From: Lytechinus variegatus
Lineage: Eukaryota > Echinodermata > Echinoidea > Temnopleuroida > Toxopneustidae
Assembly: GCF_018143015.1 (NCBI RefSeq)
Contig: NC_054743.1
Span: forward strand, 45,418,922-45,482,921
Direction of reading: 5' to 3'
DNA: 64,000 nt
Shown here: positions 11,590-24,165 of the stretch, in pieces
Layout: the number at the start of each line of letters is the position of its first letter
Position numbering within the stretch: position 1 is the stretch's first letter
Notes under the pieces: model-generated
Databases searched by the model: none
What the model saw: only the letters and a program-made list of their open reading frames with translations
Told to the model about the DNA's origin: nothing
Program-made: the position numbers and the translations under genes

Positions 11590-12429
11590 TATACAAATTT
11601 TAGAAAATTGCAATGTACATGATGTTAGGTTATAGGGATTTCTCAGTCCCTTTTCTTACTGTAAACATACATGTATATGATTGCATACACCACATAAGCA
11701 TAACAATCAAACGTAATCATTAAAGCAATACCCAAAACAATGCGTGAATAGTAAAATTTACAACAGTGCACTAGCCTGATCTTATCTTATATACAAACTT
11801 TATGAAACTAAAATGTAAGGTTATCGGGTTATAGTATTTTTTTTCTTGCCGTCAACATACAAATGTACATACTACAAAATTTCACCTGCCCATGTACATG
11901 AAGTAGGCGTACTCCAATCATAATAACAAATGATTTCGGTAATGTGGAATTATTCACAAAAAGCAATGAAAAATACAAGATATCAGCTTTTTACCAATTA
12001 CATCCAATACTGTGCGTTTGATACTAAGACAACAACCAGCAATATTGTGAGGTTGCAAGGATTGTTTAACGTCATCCGTTTTTTTTTTCTTCAACTTTAG
12101 CGATTTTTGACTGATTACATATCTTTTCCAGCACGCCCGTTTAAGGTTTGTTGCGTTTGTCAGGCACATTTACATCCATTTTTAATACTGTCTTGTATTG
12201 ACAAGAAAATGTTATCTTGATCTCTCTTGTGCTATTTCTTGTTAATTCCATGCAATTCGTAGGCAATAAGGGTTTTTCCTTCTTTCGGATTGTATGTGTT
12301 TATTTTCATAATTTATACAATTTACAAGGATATTTCAAAAAGAGGATGCCCCACTCTCCAAACTCTGCTCTTTAGCAACATCCTCCATTCATAACCAGTT
12401 AGTATGGTTGCTCTCCATTGTTTTGTCAT

Positions 12430-12832
12430 TACATTGCAAAAACTCCGGTGTTGATTTGACACAGGCCCGGAATCTATATATGTCCACACCAGAGAAGTAA
12501 TGAAACAACACCACTTTAAAATCAAACCGATGCTGTTTTAATGCGAATTGGTGTTGTATAAACACCTATCTGGTGTTAGACCAAAACTATACTGGGGCCC
12601 GTTGCAGAAAGAGTTGCGTTTAAATGCAAGCCAAAAAATCAATCGCAAGTCCCAAATGCGCGCTGTTGATTGGTTGAAAATCAAGTTGCGCGTGATTTTT
12701 AGAGTTGCGATTGATTGCAACTCTTTCTGCAACGGGCCCCTGGTGATGTTTAACACTTCACTGGTGTGGACATATAAAGATTCCGGGCTGGTTTTAAACA
12801 TGTTAAATCAACACCAGAGTTTTTGCAGTGTA
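12430..12832. mobile_element. TA-flanked MITE, host of a second MITE
   Basis: The left end TACATTGCAAAAACTCCGG and the right end (reverse complement TACACTGCAAAAACTCTGG) form inverted repeats that continue over more than 60 bp, including GGTGTTGAT and TATATGTCCACACCA-like blocks. The target is TA, and copy B near 14960 shows the empty site. A second MITE of a different family sits in its middle (12595-12739). Confidence 0.85.
12595..12739. mobile_element. MITE with GGGCCCGTTGCA ends and CTG duplication, nested
   Basis: Inverted ends GGGCCCGTTGCAGAAAGAG / complement, flanked by CTG at 12592-12594 and 12740-12742. A 3-bp CWG duplication is known for PIF/Harbinger relatives. It lies wholly within the TA-flanked MITE 12430-12832, so it is younger. 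Related ends occur at 42638-42793 and, as a remnant, near 24132. Confidence 0.85.
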
Positions 12833-13819
12833 TGTTGCATTAATTATTATGTCAAGATGTACAAACAAAGCATTATAATAAAATCGCGGGAAATGGGAAT
12901 GAACGATATGAAATATAAAATGAAATTATGAGATCAAATAAAGTCATCGGGTTGTGTTCCATTTAACTAAATGTCAGCCCATCAATCTCTACATATAAAA
13001 TGCTACAAAAACAAGGCAACGAAACAATGATGTAATCGGCAATATAAAGTTATATTTTGTTACTCTAATTGCTTTTCTCTGCTTAGATTACGTTTTGTAC
13101 ACATCATTTACTTACCCTATTTACAAACGATATGCGCGTACGTACCACATTCAACCTCATATGTGGTATAAACATGATAAATGTATGTTTAAAAACTGAT
13201 TGTTTATTTCTAATCAAGATCATAAAAATGCAAAAGTACAATGAAAAGTGCCTGTTCAGACAAGAAGTTAGCTTATCGTGTCAGGCATCAAAATAGGTGA
13301 CCAAAAATGCATTCATTTCTGTAAAGAAAGATTATACAGTATTTGATCAGTAGAAATTAACTATCGGAAAAACCAGTTATCGCAATGACAATCGATCAAA
13401 TACAGACCACGATGTTGGAAGTGATGTGTTACAATCGCCCTGTCCATGTTTGTTCTCTATCTTCTACTATTTTAAAATCGGTTGGTCAGAAACAAGTTAA
13501 AAGGCACGTCCATCCCAGCGAATACTTCATTTAGATAAAATAGGTAGATTCGAAAAAGTGCAATGCTGGAAATTTTGTCAAAATCGGATGAAAAATAGGA
13601 AAAATATAATGGTTTATCAAGTTTCGCTTTTTCAACAAAACAGTTATATTCCAAGCAGGATAATAACATGAACTCATTATTTCATTTATTTTATTTATTT
13701 TTTTATTCATTTCTTTCTAGGCTTGTCCTTTACCCTGAAAGAAAATACATGTATAACTGATGGAAAATACAGTATGTGTATATTTGACCTTAATTACATA
13801 TATCTATTGATGGCATTTA

Positions 13820-15710
13820 TATGCAGCATGTTGCCTCAACAGCGATAGAATTTGTTTCTTGGTTAGAACTCGTGTATTCAACTAAACTAAACCTCAAAAC
13901 TGGCCTCGGAATAGTAAATTTAGAATAGTGAAACAATCTGATATTATTTCTCCAATGCATGACCTTCAATGATTACGTAACTTGCCGATGATCAATATTA
14001 TGATAATAAATGAGTAACGAGAATATTATAAAACGTTATGAGAAACTGTATACATGTACAAACTTTGTGAAATTACAATGCAATATTTCATAGATTACAT
14101 AATGTCCCTTTATTGCGGTAAACATACATAATTATATAAACGCATACATCACATTGTACATGAGTTTATATGGACCTATACTCTAGGCATAACAATCAAA
14201 CATAATTATAAAAAAAAAATGCATGAATGGTAACATTTACAACAGTGCAACAGTCTGATTTTATCCTATATACAAACTTTATGAAAGTACAATATAAGGT
14301 TATAGTGATAACGTTATCTATTGTTTGTCTTGCCATGAATATACACAAATCCATATCACGTGCCATTGTAGGCGTACTCCTAACATAACAACAACAACAA
14401 TAATAATAATAATATGCAATTTCTTATATAGCGCTTAATACAAATGTTTCTAAGCACAATAACTACAGCAATGTAAAAAAATATACACATGTATTTACGT
14501 TCATGCACTATAGTGCTCATGAGTATATACATGTACCGCTTGTTTACCATTTACACCCGATACTGTAAGATTTGATACTATTTTACAGCAACCAGTAACA
14601 TTGTGAGGTTTGTAAAGATTGTTAAACATGTTGAACATCATTCTTTTTTACTTCAACTTTAACAGCGAACCATTTGCGACTGATAACCCATGGTTTCCAG
14701 CACGCCTGTTTAAGGCATGCCATGTACTTCACATTCATTTTCCTGCCCTGTTCTGACAGAAATGGTTATCTTGATCTCTTTTGTGTCATTACTTATTAAT
14801 TTCATACCTTTTGTAGGCAACAAAGCTTTTCTTTTTTCCTTTATTTTTTTAATTATTTAAAATCTTTACATGATTATTTAAAAAAGAGGATACGCTCTTC
14901 ATGCATCATGCTCCATTCATACCAGTTTGTATGATTGATTGTCTTTGTTGTACTGCTTATTATGGGAAGATGTACAAACAAAACATAGCAGGGGCCGCTA
15001 AAACGTTAAAATGACCATATGATTGTGATTTTGTGCATGGTCAGCCCCCACACCCACACACTTTGAAAACAGTTCCGTGCCCCCTGCACAGTGTAATCGC
15101 GGGAAATGAACAATTTAAAAATTAAATGAAATTATGAGATGACATAGTCATCGGAGTAATTTTAGCCGATCAATCTCTACATGAAATGCTACATATACAA
15201 GTCATCGAACCAATGATGCAATCGGCAATATAAATAATAGTTTGTTACTTTAATAAACACATATAGTATTAGGTAGCTTGCATTTCTCACCGAAAACTAG
15301 TTTTTAGACAAATCATGTAGCTACCATATTTACAAAGGATATGTAGATACAACATTCATCCTCATATCAGACATTAAAACGATCACTTGTTTCTAACCAA
15401 GATCACAGCAATGTGAAAAATAAATGTAAAATAAATAAACAAGAAAATTAGCATACCGTATCTTGCATCAAAAAATCGATTGTGGACGAAAATTCAATGA
15501 ATTCTTAACAAAAGTTTATATCTGATCGGGGAAAAAAGGTCACATCCACCTTAGAAAAAAGTTGATTTGAATTAGTAAAGAAAAATCTAACGACTGAGCA
15601 TTACGCTGAAAATTATCGGAAGTGAAATAAAAAAGATTTGACAAAGTTTCGTTTTTTACTCAAAATAGCTATAAGCAATAATATGCAATTGAGAGAGTCG
15701 ATGTTGTCCA
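13820..15710 (+). repeat. segmental tandem duplication, copy B
   Basis: Diverged partner of 11220-13720, without that copy's MITEs. It has its own insertions: about 14385-14465, an (AAT)n run followed by a TATAGCGCTTAATAC-like block, which looks like the reversed tail of an L2/CR1-type LINE; and about 14990-15088, a CAGGGG...CCCCTG-ended hAT-like fragment with no clean duplication. No gene recognised. Confidence 0.7.
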
Positions 15711-16436
15711 TTACTCTTTTTTTTTCTTTTTTTTACTTTTTAAATTATACAATTTTGTAATGTTTAATGAATTTACAATAATATAAAACTTGATTGAACC
15801 ACATAAAATTGAAAAATGTTAATGCATTCGGCTCCAAACATATGTTGTCCTTTTTTGACAAAGTGTACTGACACCATGGAGTGGTCTCATTTGTCATGTT
15901 TGTATAGATTTAATCATTTTCAAACAATAAAATACTTAACGCCCTATAACATCAGATGCATTTTAATACCCCCTGGTATAACGCCCAGGTCGGTCATTTA
16001 ACTGTCATAGTACAAGTCATGACGTTCATGACGTTGCCAACTGATCGACAGCGGGAGCATATCTACCTCTATAACTATTCCGAATACTGTACGATAAACC
16101 GAAATAAAAACAACCCCTGTGTTTCATGTTGGCTGCTATGTTAGGATCATCTGAGTCGTCATGGCCTTGATGCCGCAACTTCATCTTCGAAAGTACTACC
16201 TGTTTGTTGGTATATGAGTGAAGAGAGAGATATTTACATATAAGATTTTTGCGAAATGGAGGGGAAAAAAACTAAGAACGGTATGAGGAAATGGCGAAAC
16301 AGAAGCCGGGAGTGGGGGGGGGGCAAATATATTGATCTACACACGCGTGACAAAAAAAACGCGTGAAAAAAGGAGGTGTCTTTTAAAGTCTTGAACGCGG
16401 ACTGCGCATGCAATCGTTAACCCTAAAGATCAATTG
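15711..16436. other. gene-empty stretch
   Basis: No gene or known repeat recognised; the open frames around 15816-16144 have no motif. A poly-G run near 16315-16323 is typical of the hAT-like fragments in this window. Confidence 0.5.
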
Positions 16437-17363
16437 AGGACTGGTTGGGGAGGGGGCATCATGCCCCCACCCCCTTCTGATCTCGGTCCCATTGTTTGAT
16501 TTGCCAAGTTCATGTTGTCTACGTGTATTCCATAATGTTCCTTTAAACAAATGTATTCAGAATGCCCAGATTTTAGGTCTAAATATAAAACATGCGCGAT
16601 AGCCTGCATGTTCTTTATTTAAAATGTACTTGAATTATCCAGTTTTACATCAGAATATCAATAATTGTCTGCTCACGCTTAACGATCGCATTATTAATGA
16701 TACCCAATTGACTATATCATATTTATGACTTACAAATATGAATAGAGTGTCCCGCTTTTAGATCTAAAATCTCAAATTTCTTCCTCTCGCGCTTCGCGCT
16801 CACATCAATTGTTTAGTTACATACATATCTCATTAATTAATAAAAAAATGGTTAGAATGACCATTTGTTTAAAGTCGAAATATCAAAAAATTTGCTCGCG
16901 CTTTGCGCTCGCATTATTGAAATATGTACCGTTTTCGTGGGTAACTGTAAGCAGTCCTTAACAGGTCCCTTTTCGATAATGCTAGAACAGTTGATAAAAG
17001 TTTCTGTTCGCGCTTGGGGGTACATTTGAATCTTGTTCAGGATCACACTTAACATTGCCCAGAAAATTAAATTTTCAGGACAAAATCATTAAAGTAAAAA
17101 AAAAATTCGCTCGCGCTTCGCGCTCGCACTTTTTATAAGGCTTATGAGATTATTTTATGTTTATGTTGTTTTATAAGAATAAAACTAAGAAGCGACTGAT
17201 ATAGGTGAAGATACCTTTGGGCCCCGTCCCCTATTGGCATAAGTCGGATCCGCCCTTGTGGACACATACACACACACCGGAAAAATGGCCGGTGCCCCCC
17301 CCCCCCTGAAAAAGCAAGGACCCCCCCGTGCCACCCGGGAAAAAATCCTAGCTAGGCCACTGG
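16437..17363 (-). mobile_element. hAT-like element remnant
   Basis: This is the reverse-complement relative of 33173-34477: shared blocks include the right end CCTAGCTAGGCCACTGG, a CCGGCCATTTT-type block, TTATAAAACAACATAAAC (complement) and CATTGTTTGATTTGCCAA. Internal CTCGCGCTTCGCGCTCGCA motifs recur every ~150 bp. The left end is not clear and I find no target duplication. No coding region. Confidence 0.7.
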
Positions 17364-17930
17364 CATAACTAAAATAAATAATAATACATTTAATTCACTG
17401 AAATAACACTTAGAAACATGAGAAACTAGGAATGGGTTGAAATAATTCGGAAATTTTTGAACTTCATCAGAGAAAAATCAGGGAGTTTTGTTTTCTTGAA
17501 AAGTTGGGAACCGTGATTGGATTAAGCCAGCCGTTAAATTTCTACAGTAGATCGTATACATAGAGGTGGATAAATAAACATCATATTTTTTACACCTCTA
17601 CATGTATATTAGCGTTATTTTACCGAAAAATAGCAAATTTATTTGTTATTCACAAAAAACTTCGAAAATCCCCTGAAACAGACAAAAAATCCCTAAAGTT
17701 TGTTTAGTCCCCAAATATTTTTCGTGCCCAATGCACAGACTTTGGAAAACCCCCATTAATTTTCAAAATTCAGTTGGGGATGAAATATACGTCGCTCTAA
17801 TTGTACTCCCCGGGGCGCGCGTGTGAAGATTTGACGCCGGCGCGCGGAAAGCAACTTTAAAATTTTCATTAGAAAATTGAAAACAAGTCACCATGCAGAC
17901 TTTACAAATAAGAAGCATGTAGACGAAATG

Positions 17931-18285
17931 AATGTTAGACTATCTGGAATTTAGACCAATTGCACATTAGACTAACTGAATAATGGACCAAGTGAGGATT
18001 AAACCAACTGGTATTAGACCAACTAGTATTAGACCATGCGACTATTAGACGAAATTGCAATTAGACCAAAATTTAGACCAAGTGACAACTGAGCATAAGA
18101 CCAAGTGGCTATTAGACCAAGTGTTCATTAGACCAAGTGGCTTTTAGACCAAGTGGTCATTAGACCAAGTGGCTATAAGACCAAGTAGTCATTAGACCAA
18201 AAGAGAATTGGAGTAAGAGGGTTTAGCCCGAATGTTGTTAGCCCATCTGATGATTAGACCAAAAATGATAATAGACCATCCGTCA
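17931..18285 (+). repeat. array of ATTAGACCAAGTGG-type units
   Basis: About 20 imperfect direct units of 15-18 bp, each ATTAGACCAAGTGGC or a variant. The same unit, in inverted arms, builds foldback element H at 60225-60620. I read this array as a single surviving arm of that family. Confidence 0.75.
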
Positions 18286-18973
18286 GTAAGCCTAGGGAGT
18301 GTAGTAAGTAAGCGTGTACCATGATGAAAACGCACTCATTAATTTCGACTTTAATATTAAAGTTTCGAACGCGATTAGATGAATATATTCTTTACGCACA
18401 TCTTACTACAATTAATTGTTAAGATAACGTTACATTTTTGGGTATGCATTGTAAGCTAACGAAGTAAACTTTACATAATTAGAAGCTCTTATCATTAGGG
18501 TAACGTGGTTATGCTCTCTCTTTAATAGTCATTTAAATTCAACTTTGGCAACAATCTTTATTTCTCTCATCTGCTTTTTCTATTAGTGATCACACACATC
18601 CCTGAATGCATTTTTAAAATGTTTTTTCTTGCCTTTTGGCCAGACTAATCGAACAAAAACTTTAGCTTCTTATTCCGCTACAAGTATTTGAAAACATACT
18701 TTCTGTCAAAATATTTATTATGAATTATGATGAGATTAGAATGATAAGGACATGTCGACGATCGGTTTTATATTTCACAAAATTTATTGGAAAATATAAT
18801 GGTCTCTAGCCAGCTTTACGTGGAAAGTGTAGAAGTGTAAAATTAGTTTTATATTATATAATTGTGTAGTTACCAAACACCTAGATAATTCCGTTGGAAA
18901 GGGGATCTGGGGATCTAATTGCACAATTAGAAAGAAAAGAAAATATTTGATAAAATGAGGTCTGATGACTTAC

Positions 18974-19187
18974 CACTTTGGTTTGCCATGTACTATCTCC
19001 ACCTGTATCCTATGTTCATCATTAGAATCAATGCTAGAAGGATCTAAGCTCTCATCAGTCCCACATCTTATGAATCTAGTAGTATTAACATGGAGAGAAG
19101 ACGCATTCGTTGGATTTAATTGTTTTACGTGTTATGGGGAGGCTGATATTTTTTGGTTTGGCTCTAGGGAAAGTGAAGTAAAATCAC
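18974..19187 (-). pseudogene. coding exon with one stop, C-terminal part of NLR-like gene
   Basis: The 214-bp exon has an acceptor (CTTTGCAG) at its right and a donor (GTAAGT) at its left. In the single good frame it reads DFTSLSLEPNQKISASP, a TAA stop, then HVKQLNPTNASSLHVNTTRF, CGTDESLDPSSIDSNDEH and RIQVEIVHGKPKW. The even codon use, matching splice sites and 53 open codons after the stop make chance unlikely. I do not recognise the domain. Strand and position, downstream of the LRR exons, suggest the C-terminal part of the same gene, but this is inference. The stop makes this copy probably non-functional. Confidence 0.55.
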
Positions 19188-19465
19188 CTGCAAAGGCGGG
19201 GACAAAATAAGGTTAAATAATGGACCTACAAGACATGAATACCCATTTGATAGGTTAAAATGTAAGTATATAGAACATAAGATGTGCATAAAATTAAAAA
19301 GAAAATAAAATGCAAAGACAAGGTGTTGTCATTTTTAGCAGAAGAGCATCTACCCATCCATTTCCAGCATGGCCCAGCAAAACAAACTGACCCCCAAAAT
19401 AAACGCAAGACAATAAATCATTCCGGTAATTCTCGTTCGAATATTTTAAGCAGTACCAGTATTAT

Positions 19466-20399
19466 ACAAGTGGAATGCCTCTGGCCGTCTCACCTGCATC
19501 ACGCGATTCAACATAGCAGCAGTGCTGACTTTGAAAACTACTATAACTCGCACAAGATGTTCAGTGATACTTGGTTACTCTTATTTCCACGTTTTATGAA
19601 CTAGACCAATACACTTTACAGAGATAGGGTGGTAATTCAACAAATACCCCGAATGTGGCCAAAGTTCATTGACCTCACATGACCTTTGACCTTGATCATG
19701 TGACCTGAAACTTGCACAGGATATTCGGTGATACTTGATTACTCTTATGTCCAAGTTTCAAAAGTCATATCAATGAACTTGCAAAGATATGATGGTAATT
19801 CAGAGATACCCCAATTATTGCCAAAGTTCATTGACCTTTGACCTTGGTCATGTGACCTAAAATGCGCACAGGATGTTCAGTTATACTTGAATAATCTTTT
19901 ATGAACTTAACCAACATACTTTTAAAGTTATGATGGTAATTTAACAAATACCCCCAATTCGGCCAGTTCATTGACCCTAAATGACCTTTGACCTTGATCA
20001 TGTGACCTGAAACTTGCACAGCATGTTCAGTGATACTTGATTACTATTATGTCGAAATTTCATGAATCAGATTAAAAAACTTTTAAAGTTTTGATTGTAA
20101 TTCAACGGATACCCCCAAATCGGCCAAAGTTCATTGACCCTAAATGACCTTTGACCTTGGTCATGAGACGTGAAACTCATGCAGGATGTTTGGTGATACT
20201 TGATTAGCCTTATGTTTAAGTTTAATGAACTTGGTCCATATATTTTCTAAGTTATGGTGACATTTCAAAAACTTAGTTGATTCCCCAACATTCCCCCAGC
20301 ATGGTCTAAGTTCATTGACCCCACATGACCGCCGGCGTCTCCGCCGCCGTCGGAAAGCGGCGTCTATAGTCTCACTCTGCTATGCAGGAGAGACAAAAA
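19466..20399 (+). mobile_element. TGACCTTTGACCT-repeat element, copy 1
   Basis: It starts ACAAGTGGAATGCCTCTGG and ends with a GTCTCAC...GTGAGAC-type hairpin (here the right stem is GGAGAGAC) followed by A5, the same ends as the copies at 28423 and 30090. The inside is a series of diverged ~155-bp units, each with AAGTTCATTGACC, TGACCTTTGACCTT and ACTTGATTACT blocks. A GC-rich GCCGCCGTCGGAAAGCGG block precedes the terminal hairpin. No coding region; class unknown. Confidence 0.8.
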
Positions 20400-20747
20400 G
20401 TATGTTTAACTACGTCAATACGTGCGGTCGATTGTACACATCAAAGGGGGAATTAACTCAATCTTAATAACTGCCATATCTTTAATGTCATGCTTAATCA
20501 CAACATGACATCATACTAGACAACGAAATATGAGTATTTATTTAACGTCATACATAAATATCATTTTTATGTATAACATTGTCCATCGAGTTCCATAAGC
20601 TTTTCTTACTATGTTTTTGGCAGTATGTGTGTATCCTTCACAATAAAGAAGCGAACAATGGACATTTGGAAAGGATGTACCTTAATCAAATCAATAAATG
20701 ATCATCGCTAATCAAAAGATGATAGAAATAAAGGAAAGATAGCTCAC

Positions 20748-21133
20748 CCCAGGATCCTCAGATTTTTGAGATCGTGTGTTGATTTGAAAGCTTGAATGAT
20801 GTGTTCGGCCTGATCGTTACCGAGGCCGAGATCTGTGAATGTGACCTTGACAAGCTGAGATGAGACATTGTGGAGTGCATTGGGTAGTGAGGTGGGATTA
20901 CCGTAGAGAAAAGCCGGCTGTATAGCATACTTCCGTGTTTCAATGGTAAGTTCTGTCGCTGCTGGTAGACATGGTAGATGGATCTTCTTAATTACGTCAC
21001 ATCCGATCTTGACCCGTACCTGTATGGTGAAACTCTTCACATTGTCAAACATCGAACCACAATCCTGCCATTCTTTTAGTGTCCAATCGGTAACGGTCAG
21101 ATCAGTCACAGTTGAGCTCGTGTTGCATTGATC
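20748..21133 (-). CDS. NLR-like gene exon, C-terminal LRR region
   Basis: A 386-bp exon between an acceptor (ATCGTAG) at 21134 and a donor (GTGAGC) at 20747, open throughout. It starts DQCNTSSTVTDLTVTDW, contains TLKEWQDCGSMFDNV and HLPCLPAATELTI, and ends STHDLKNLRILG, a leucine-rich-repeat strand. The L-x-x-L spacing (VKVTFTDLGLGNDQAEHI) also fits an LRR. Expanded NLR families of echinoids, cytoplasmic sensors of microbial signals, have such C-terminal LRRs. The next upstream exon is at 22705-22854. Family assignment is from pattern only. Confidence 0.6.
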
Positions 21134-22704
21134 CTACGATAGATGCAAAATAAATAAATAAATAATAAAAAAATAACAAGAGAAAAATCATGCCAGTAGA
21201 AACATGATATTCATTAACTACCACCCCATCAGCTGACAATTATCAAAATAGAACAGGAGAGAAACATTATAACAAGCTAAAGAAAAAAAATATCACAAGA
21301 AAAATATATTTCAATGATACATTTTCTTTACTAAGATTGTATTTGTTATCATGTTAATCATTATTTCAAGAAACACCAAGGTTGATTCTGTATTCCCGTT
21401 CCTGCATCCCTCCATGTTATTTTTATGATAAATTCACATTAATCAACATGTTCTTGCATACACATACTTCATTTTATGAATATAAACAGAAGATCAGTAA
21501 TTGCATAACAAAATGAAATGAAACAACATTTAGAGTCGAATCTGTAGTTTAATCTAAACTGGATGTAACATTAGAAAGTCATGCACTAAAAGTTCACATA
21601 TGTTTTTCCCACAAAACATTTCTATGCATGGCATAGCGATAAACAAACGGGATAGTCGATTTTTAACTCGCGAGGCTATTTTGTATATTTTGGTCGAATT
21701 ATGCAATATTTCATTTTCACAGTACAGTAACACTTCATTAAATCAAAATAGTTCACAATAATGGAAATTCACCTTGATCAGGAAGAAATCAAACATTATT
21801 CAACAATCAACATTGTAATGAGAGAAAAAAATATATATATCATGCAAAATCAAATAATGTAAGGGATTGCTTCATCAGTTTCCTCAAATACATGCCAATC
21901 ATACATAAATATCTTTGTAAAATTGATTGATTTGGGGGAAAACGGTAAGGAAAGAAGCTTGTTTTGTTTTCATTTTGTATGCATTGCAACTATTCGAAGA
22001 GCAGTAAAATGGAATGGCGTCCTTGGGTAAATATATCTATATTATTATTGTTATTATAATTATTATCATTATAATAATCATTATTATGTGCAAAACGGGC
22101 TAGACATTCGTGGCTGAAGAAGATAAAGGCATTTCTACTTCACTCCCTAGTACATATATCAGTGCAATCAAATTCAGTGGAGGAATGAACCAAATACTTT
22201 AAGGGAGCGGGCATGGCACGAGAGGCAAAATCCCCCCCCCCCTCAAAAAAAATGCGAGAAAGAAGACAACCATTTCTTTCTTTTTTGCCCTTATTTTAAT
22301 TTTTTTATATAAAAAAAATGATTTGGCTGTATCATTTTATCTGTAGGCCTGATGTTCACTTTCTACTATAACCGCACTTCAAAACGATTTTGACGTACAT
22401 CTTTGCTCTGTTTTCAGACGGACATGCCCCTGTGCCAAAACTGTAGTTTGACTATCAAAAGGTGAAATAATGATATTCTTAAACGACCAACTACACAGTC
22501 AACCAAAATCAGGATTTAAACAAAGAATTGAAAAACCTCAAATCGTAATATATGTATACAAAAAAAAATGATTTTCAATAGGACCGCAACATTACCACAC
22601 CTTTTAAAGTTGGTGTTAGCACAGAAAAAAGGGGAAAAACAAATCTATGATTTGATTTCAAGTACTGCTACATCTACATGTAAGTACCTCCTTCTAGATA
22701 TTAC
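21134..22704. other. intron-like stretch without recognised gene
   Basis: AT-rich sequence between two minus-strand exons. A TTATTATTGTTATTATAA block near 22045-22090 is LINE-tail-like. Otherwise nothing recognised. Confidence 0.5.
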
Positions 22705-22854
22705 CTTTGCAGTCAAGGCCATCGATGATGATGAAGAGTAGATGTCATCATGATGCTGTTTCATCTTACAACATGTACAAAGGAACTGAGCGAGGTGACG
22801 TAATGCAGACGGACGTTCACTGAGATCAGCATAGAGATCAAGAGTGTCTATTTG
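22705..22854 (-). CDS. NLR-like LRR exon
   Basis: A 150-bp phase-0 exon bounded by acceptor TTATAG (22855) and donor GTAATATC (22704). It encodes QIDTLDLYADLSERPSALRH, a Cys-rich QFLCTCCKMKQHHDD variant and SSSSSMALTAK. It matches, codon for codon in layout, the exons at 29761-29925 and 61923-62108: DLSERPSA, LAQF, the HHDD/YHDDFYS block and the terminal TAK/TTK. The Cys replacements at QFICKM and the loss of the middle LRR strand suggest relaxed constraint. Role inferred as an LRR unit of an NLR-like protein. Confidence 0.6.
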
Positions 22855-24130
22855 CTATAACAGTAATATCAAATGAAAGTTAAAATCACTTGTAACTATG
22901 AGCATTGTAATTACCTATCTTTGATTGTATTCACGCAATAATACACAGATCTGATATTTGATTAATCATGGTAAAAGAATTAGTATTATTTACATAATTG
23001 TTCAGGGTATATGTTTAACATTGCATTTTCAGGTTACCGGAAAAATTATTTTACATATTTTTCCATTCCGTTTTCAGGAACATGATACTCTAACAATGTT
23101 AAATATATGTACACTGAAAATAATCATCATAGAATATTCAAAGTACAATATCAGAATGAATAGAAATAAAGAAAGAGGAACGAATAACTCCAGCCATGGG
23201 TGGAAATCTCCGCATACATTCGTAATTCCGAAGCTTCATAATTCCGAAGGTTCGGTTATTCCGAAGGTTCGTATTTCCGAAGGTTCGTAATTCCGAAGGT
23301 TCGTTAATCCGAAAACGAAATAAGGTTTGTAATTCCGAAGGGTCGTCAATCCGAAAACAAAATAAGTTTCGTAATTCCGAAGGTTCGTTAATCCGAAAAC
23401 GAAATAAGGTTTGTAATTCCGAAGGTTCGTCAATCCGAAAACAAAATAAGGTTCGTAATTCCGAAGGTTCGTTAATCCGAAAACGAAATAAGGTTCGTAA
23501 TTCCGAAGGTTCGTTAATCCGAAAACAAAATGAGGTTCGTAATTCCGAAGGTTCGTCAATCCGAAAACGAAATAAGGTTCGTTAATCCGAAAACGAAATA
23601 AGGTTCGTTAATCCGAAAATTAAATAAGGTTCGTATTTCCGAAAATGAAAAATTATTCATTTTGGTAACAAAAACGGTGTTGTCATTACAAGATTACACG
23701 ATATTATGCAATGACGATCGATGATACATGCATGTGTTGTGGCCAAAAGCATGTATTTCATTAAGAATAGGCGCCCTGATCAAGCATAGGCTAATGTCGA
23801 TTTTATCTGAGCAATTGCTGCCTAAGCAAATGGTTTAAAGATGCAGGGGGTCAAGTGTGTTGGTCGCATGCGAGTAACCTCTAGATAATAGGATTTGTAT
23901 TGGAGGGGATGCCATTTTTAATAACAGCTTCTGCTGGTAATAAAAATAATACTATAATAATGATCCTTGTGAGACGTTGAAAGCGCGAATCGCAAGCTCA
24001 AACGAGTAGACATTTCATGTAACAAGACGTGAACTTAAACATTCTGAGCAGTTTTTTTAATCGTGAGAAAGATGTGTATCTTTCTAAAGAATTAACTCGA
24101 GGGCGAGCTGTAATTTGTTTATATACTGAC

Positions 24131-24165
24131 CTGGGCCCCGTTGCATAAAACTTTTTACCTAATAG
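24131..24165. repeat. remnant of a GGGCCCGTTGCAT MITE
   Basis: GGGCCCCGTTGCATAAAAC and the following TTTTTACCT match one end of the full MITE at 42638-42793 of the sister E copy, at the same place in the element. The rest of the MITE and some flank are deleted here, so the MITE was already in E before the two copies separated. Confidence 0.75.

Larger units (their letters stand above)
11220..13720 (+). repeat. segmental tandem duplication, copy A
   Basis: Copy A shares a long series of blocks in the same order with 13820-15710, for example TATGCAGCACGTTGC, ACAAACTTTATGAAA, GATGTACAAACAAA, CGCGGGAAATG and TCAATCTCTACAT. Divergence is substantial, so the duplication is old. Three MITEs present in copy A (11416-11589, 12430-12832, 12595-12739) are missing from copy B, which therefore shows their empty sites. 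No gene recognised in either copy. Confidence 0.75.

Noticed and set aside
14990-15088. CAGGGG...CCCCTG segment as an intact hAT MITE
   Set aside because: It is absent from copy A of the duplication, but the flanks do not show an 8-bp duplication, so only a fragment is claimed.
18965-19210. 81-codon plus-strand frame
   Set aside because: The opposite strand has matching splice sites and a better protein, so the plus-strand frame is taken as its shadow.
23236-23559. Repetitive peptide frame (TNLRNYEPYFVFG repeated)
   Set aside because: It is the translation of the tandem units in the E arm; period and stops follow the DNA repeat, with no sign of selection on protein.
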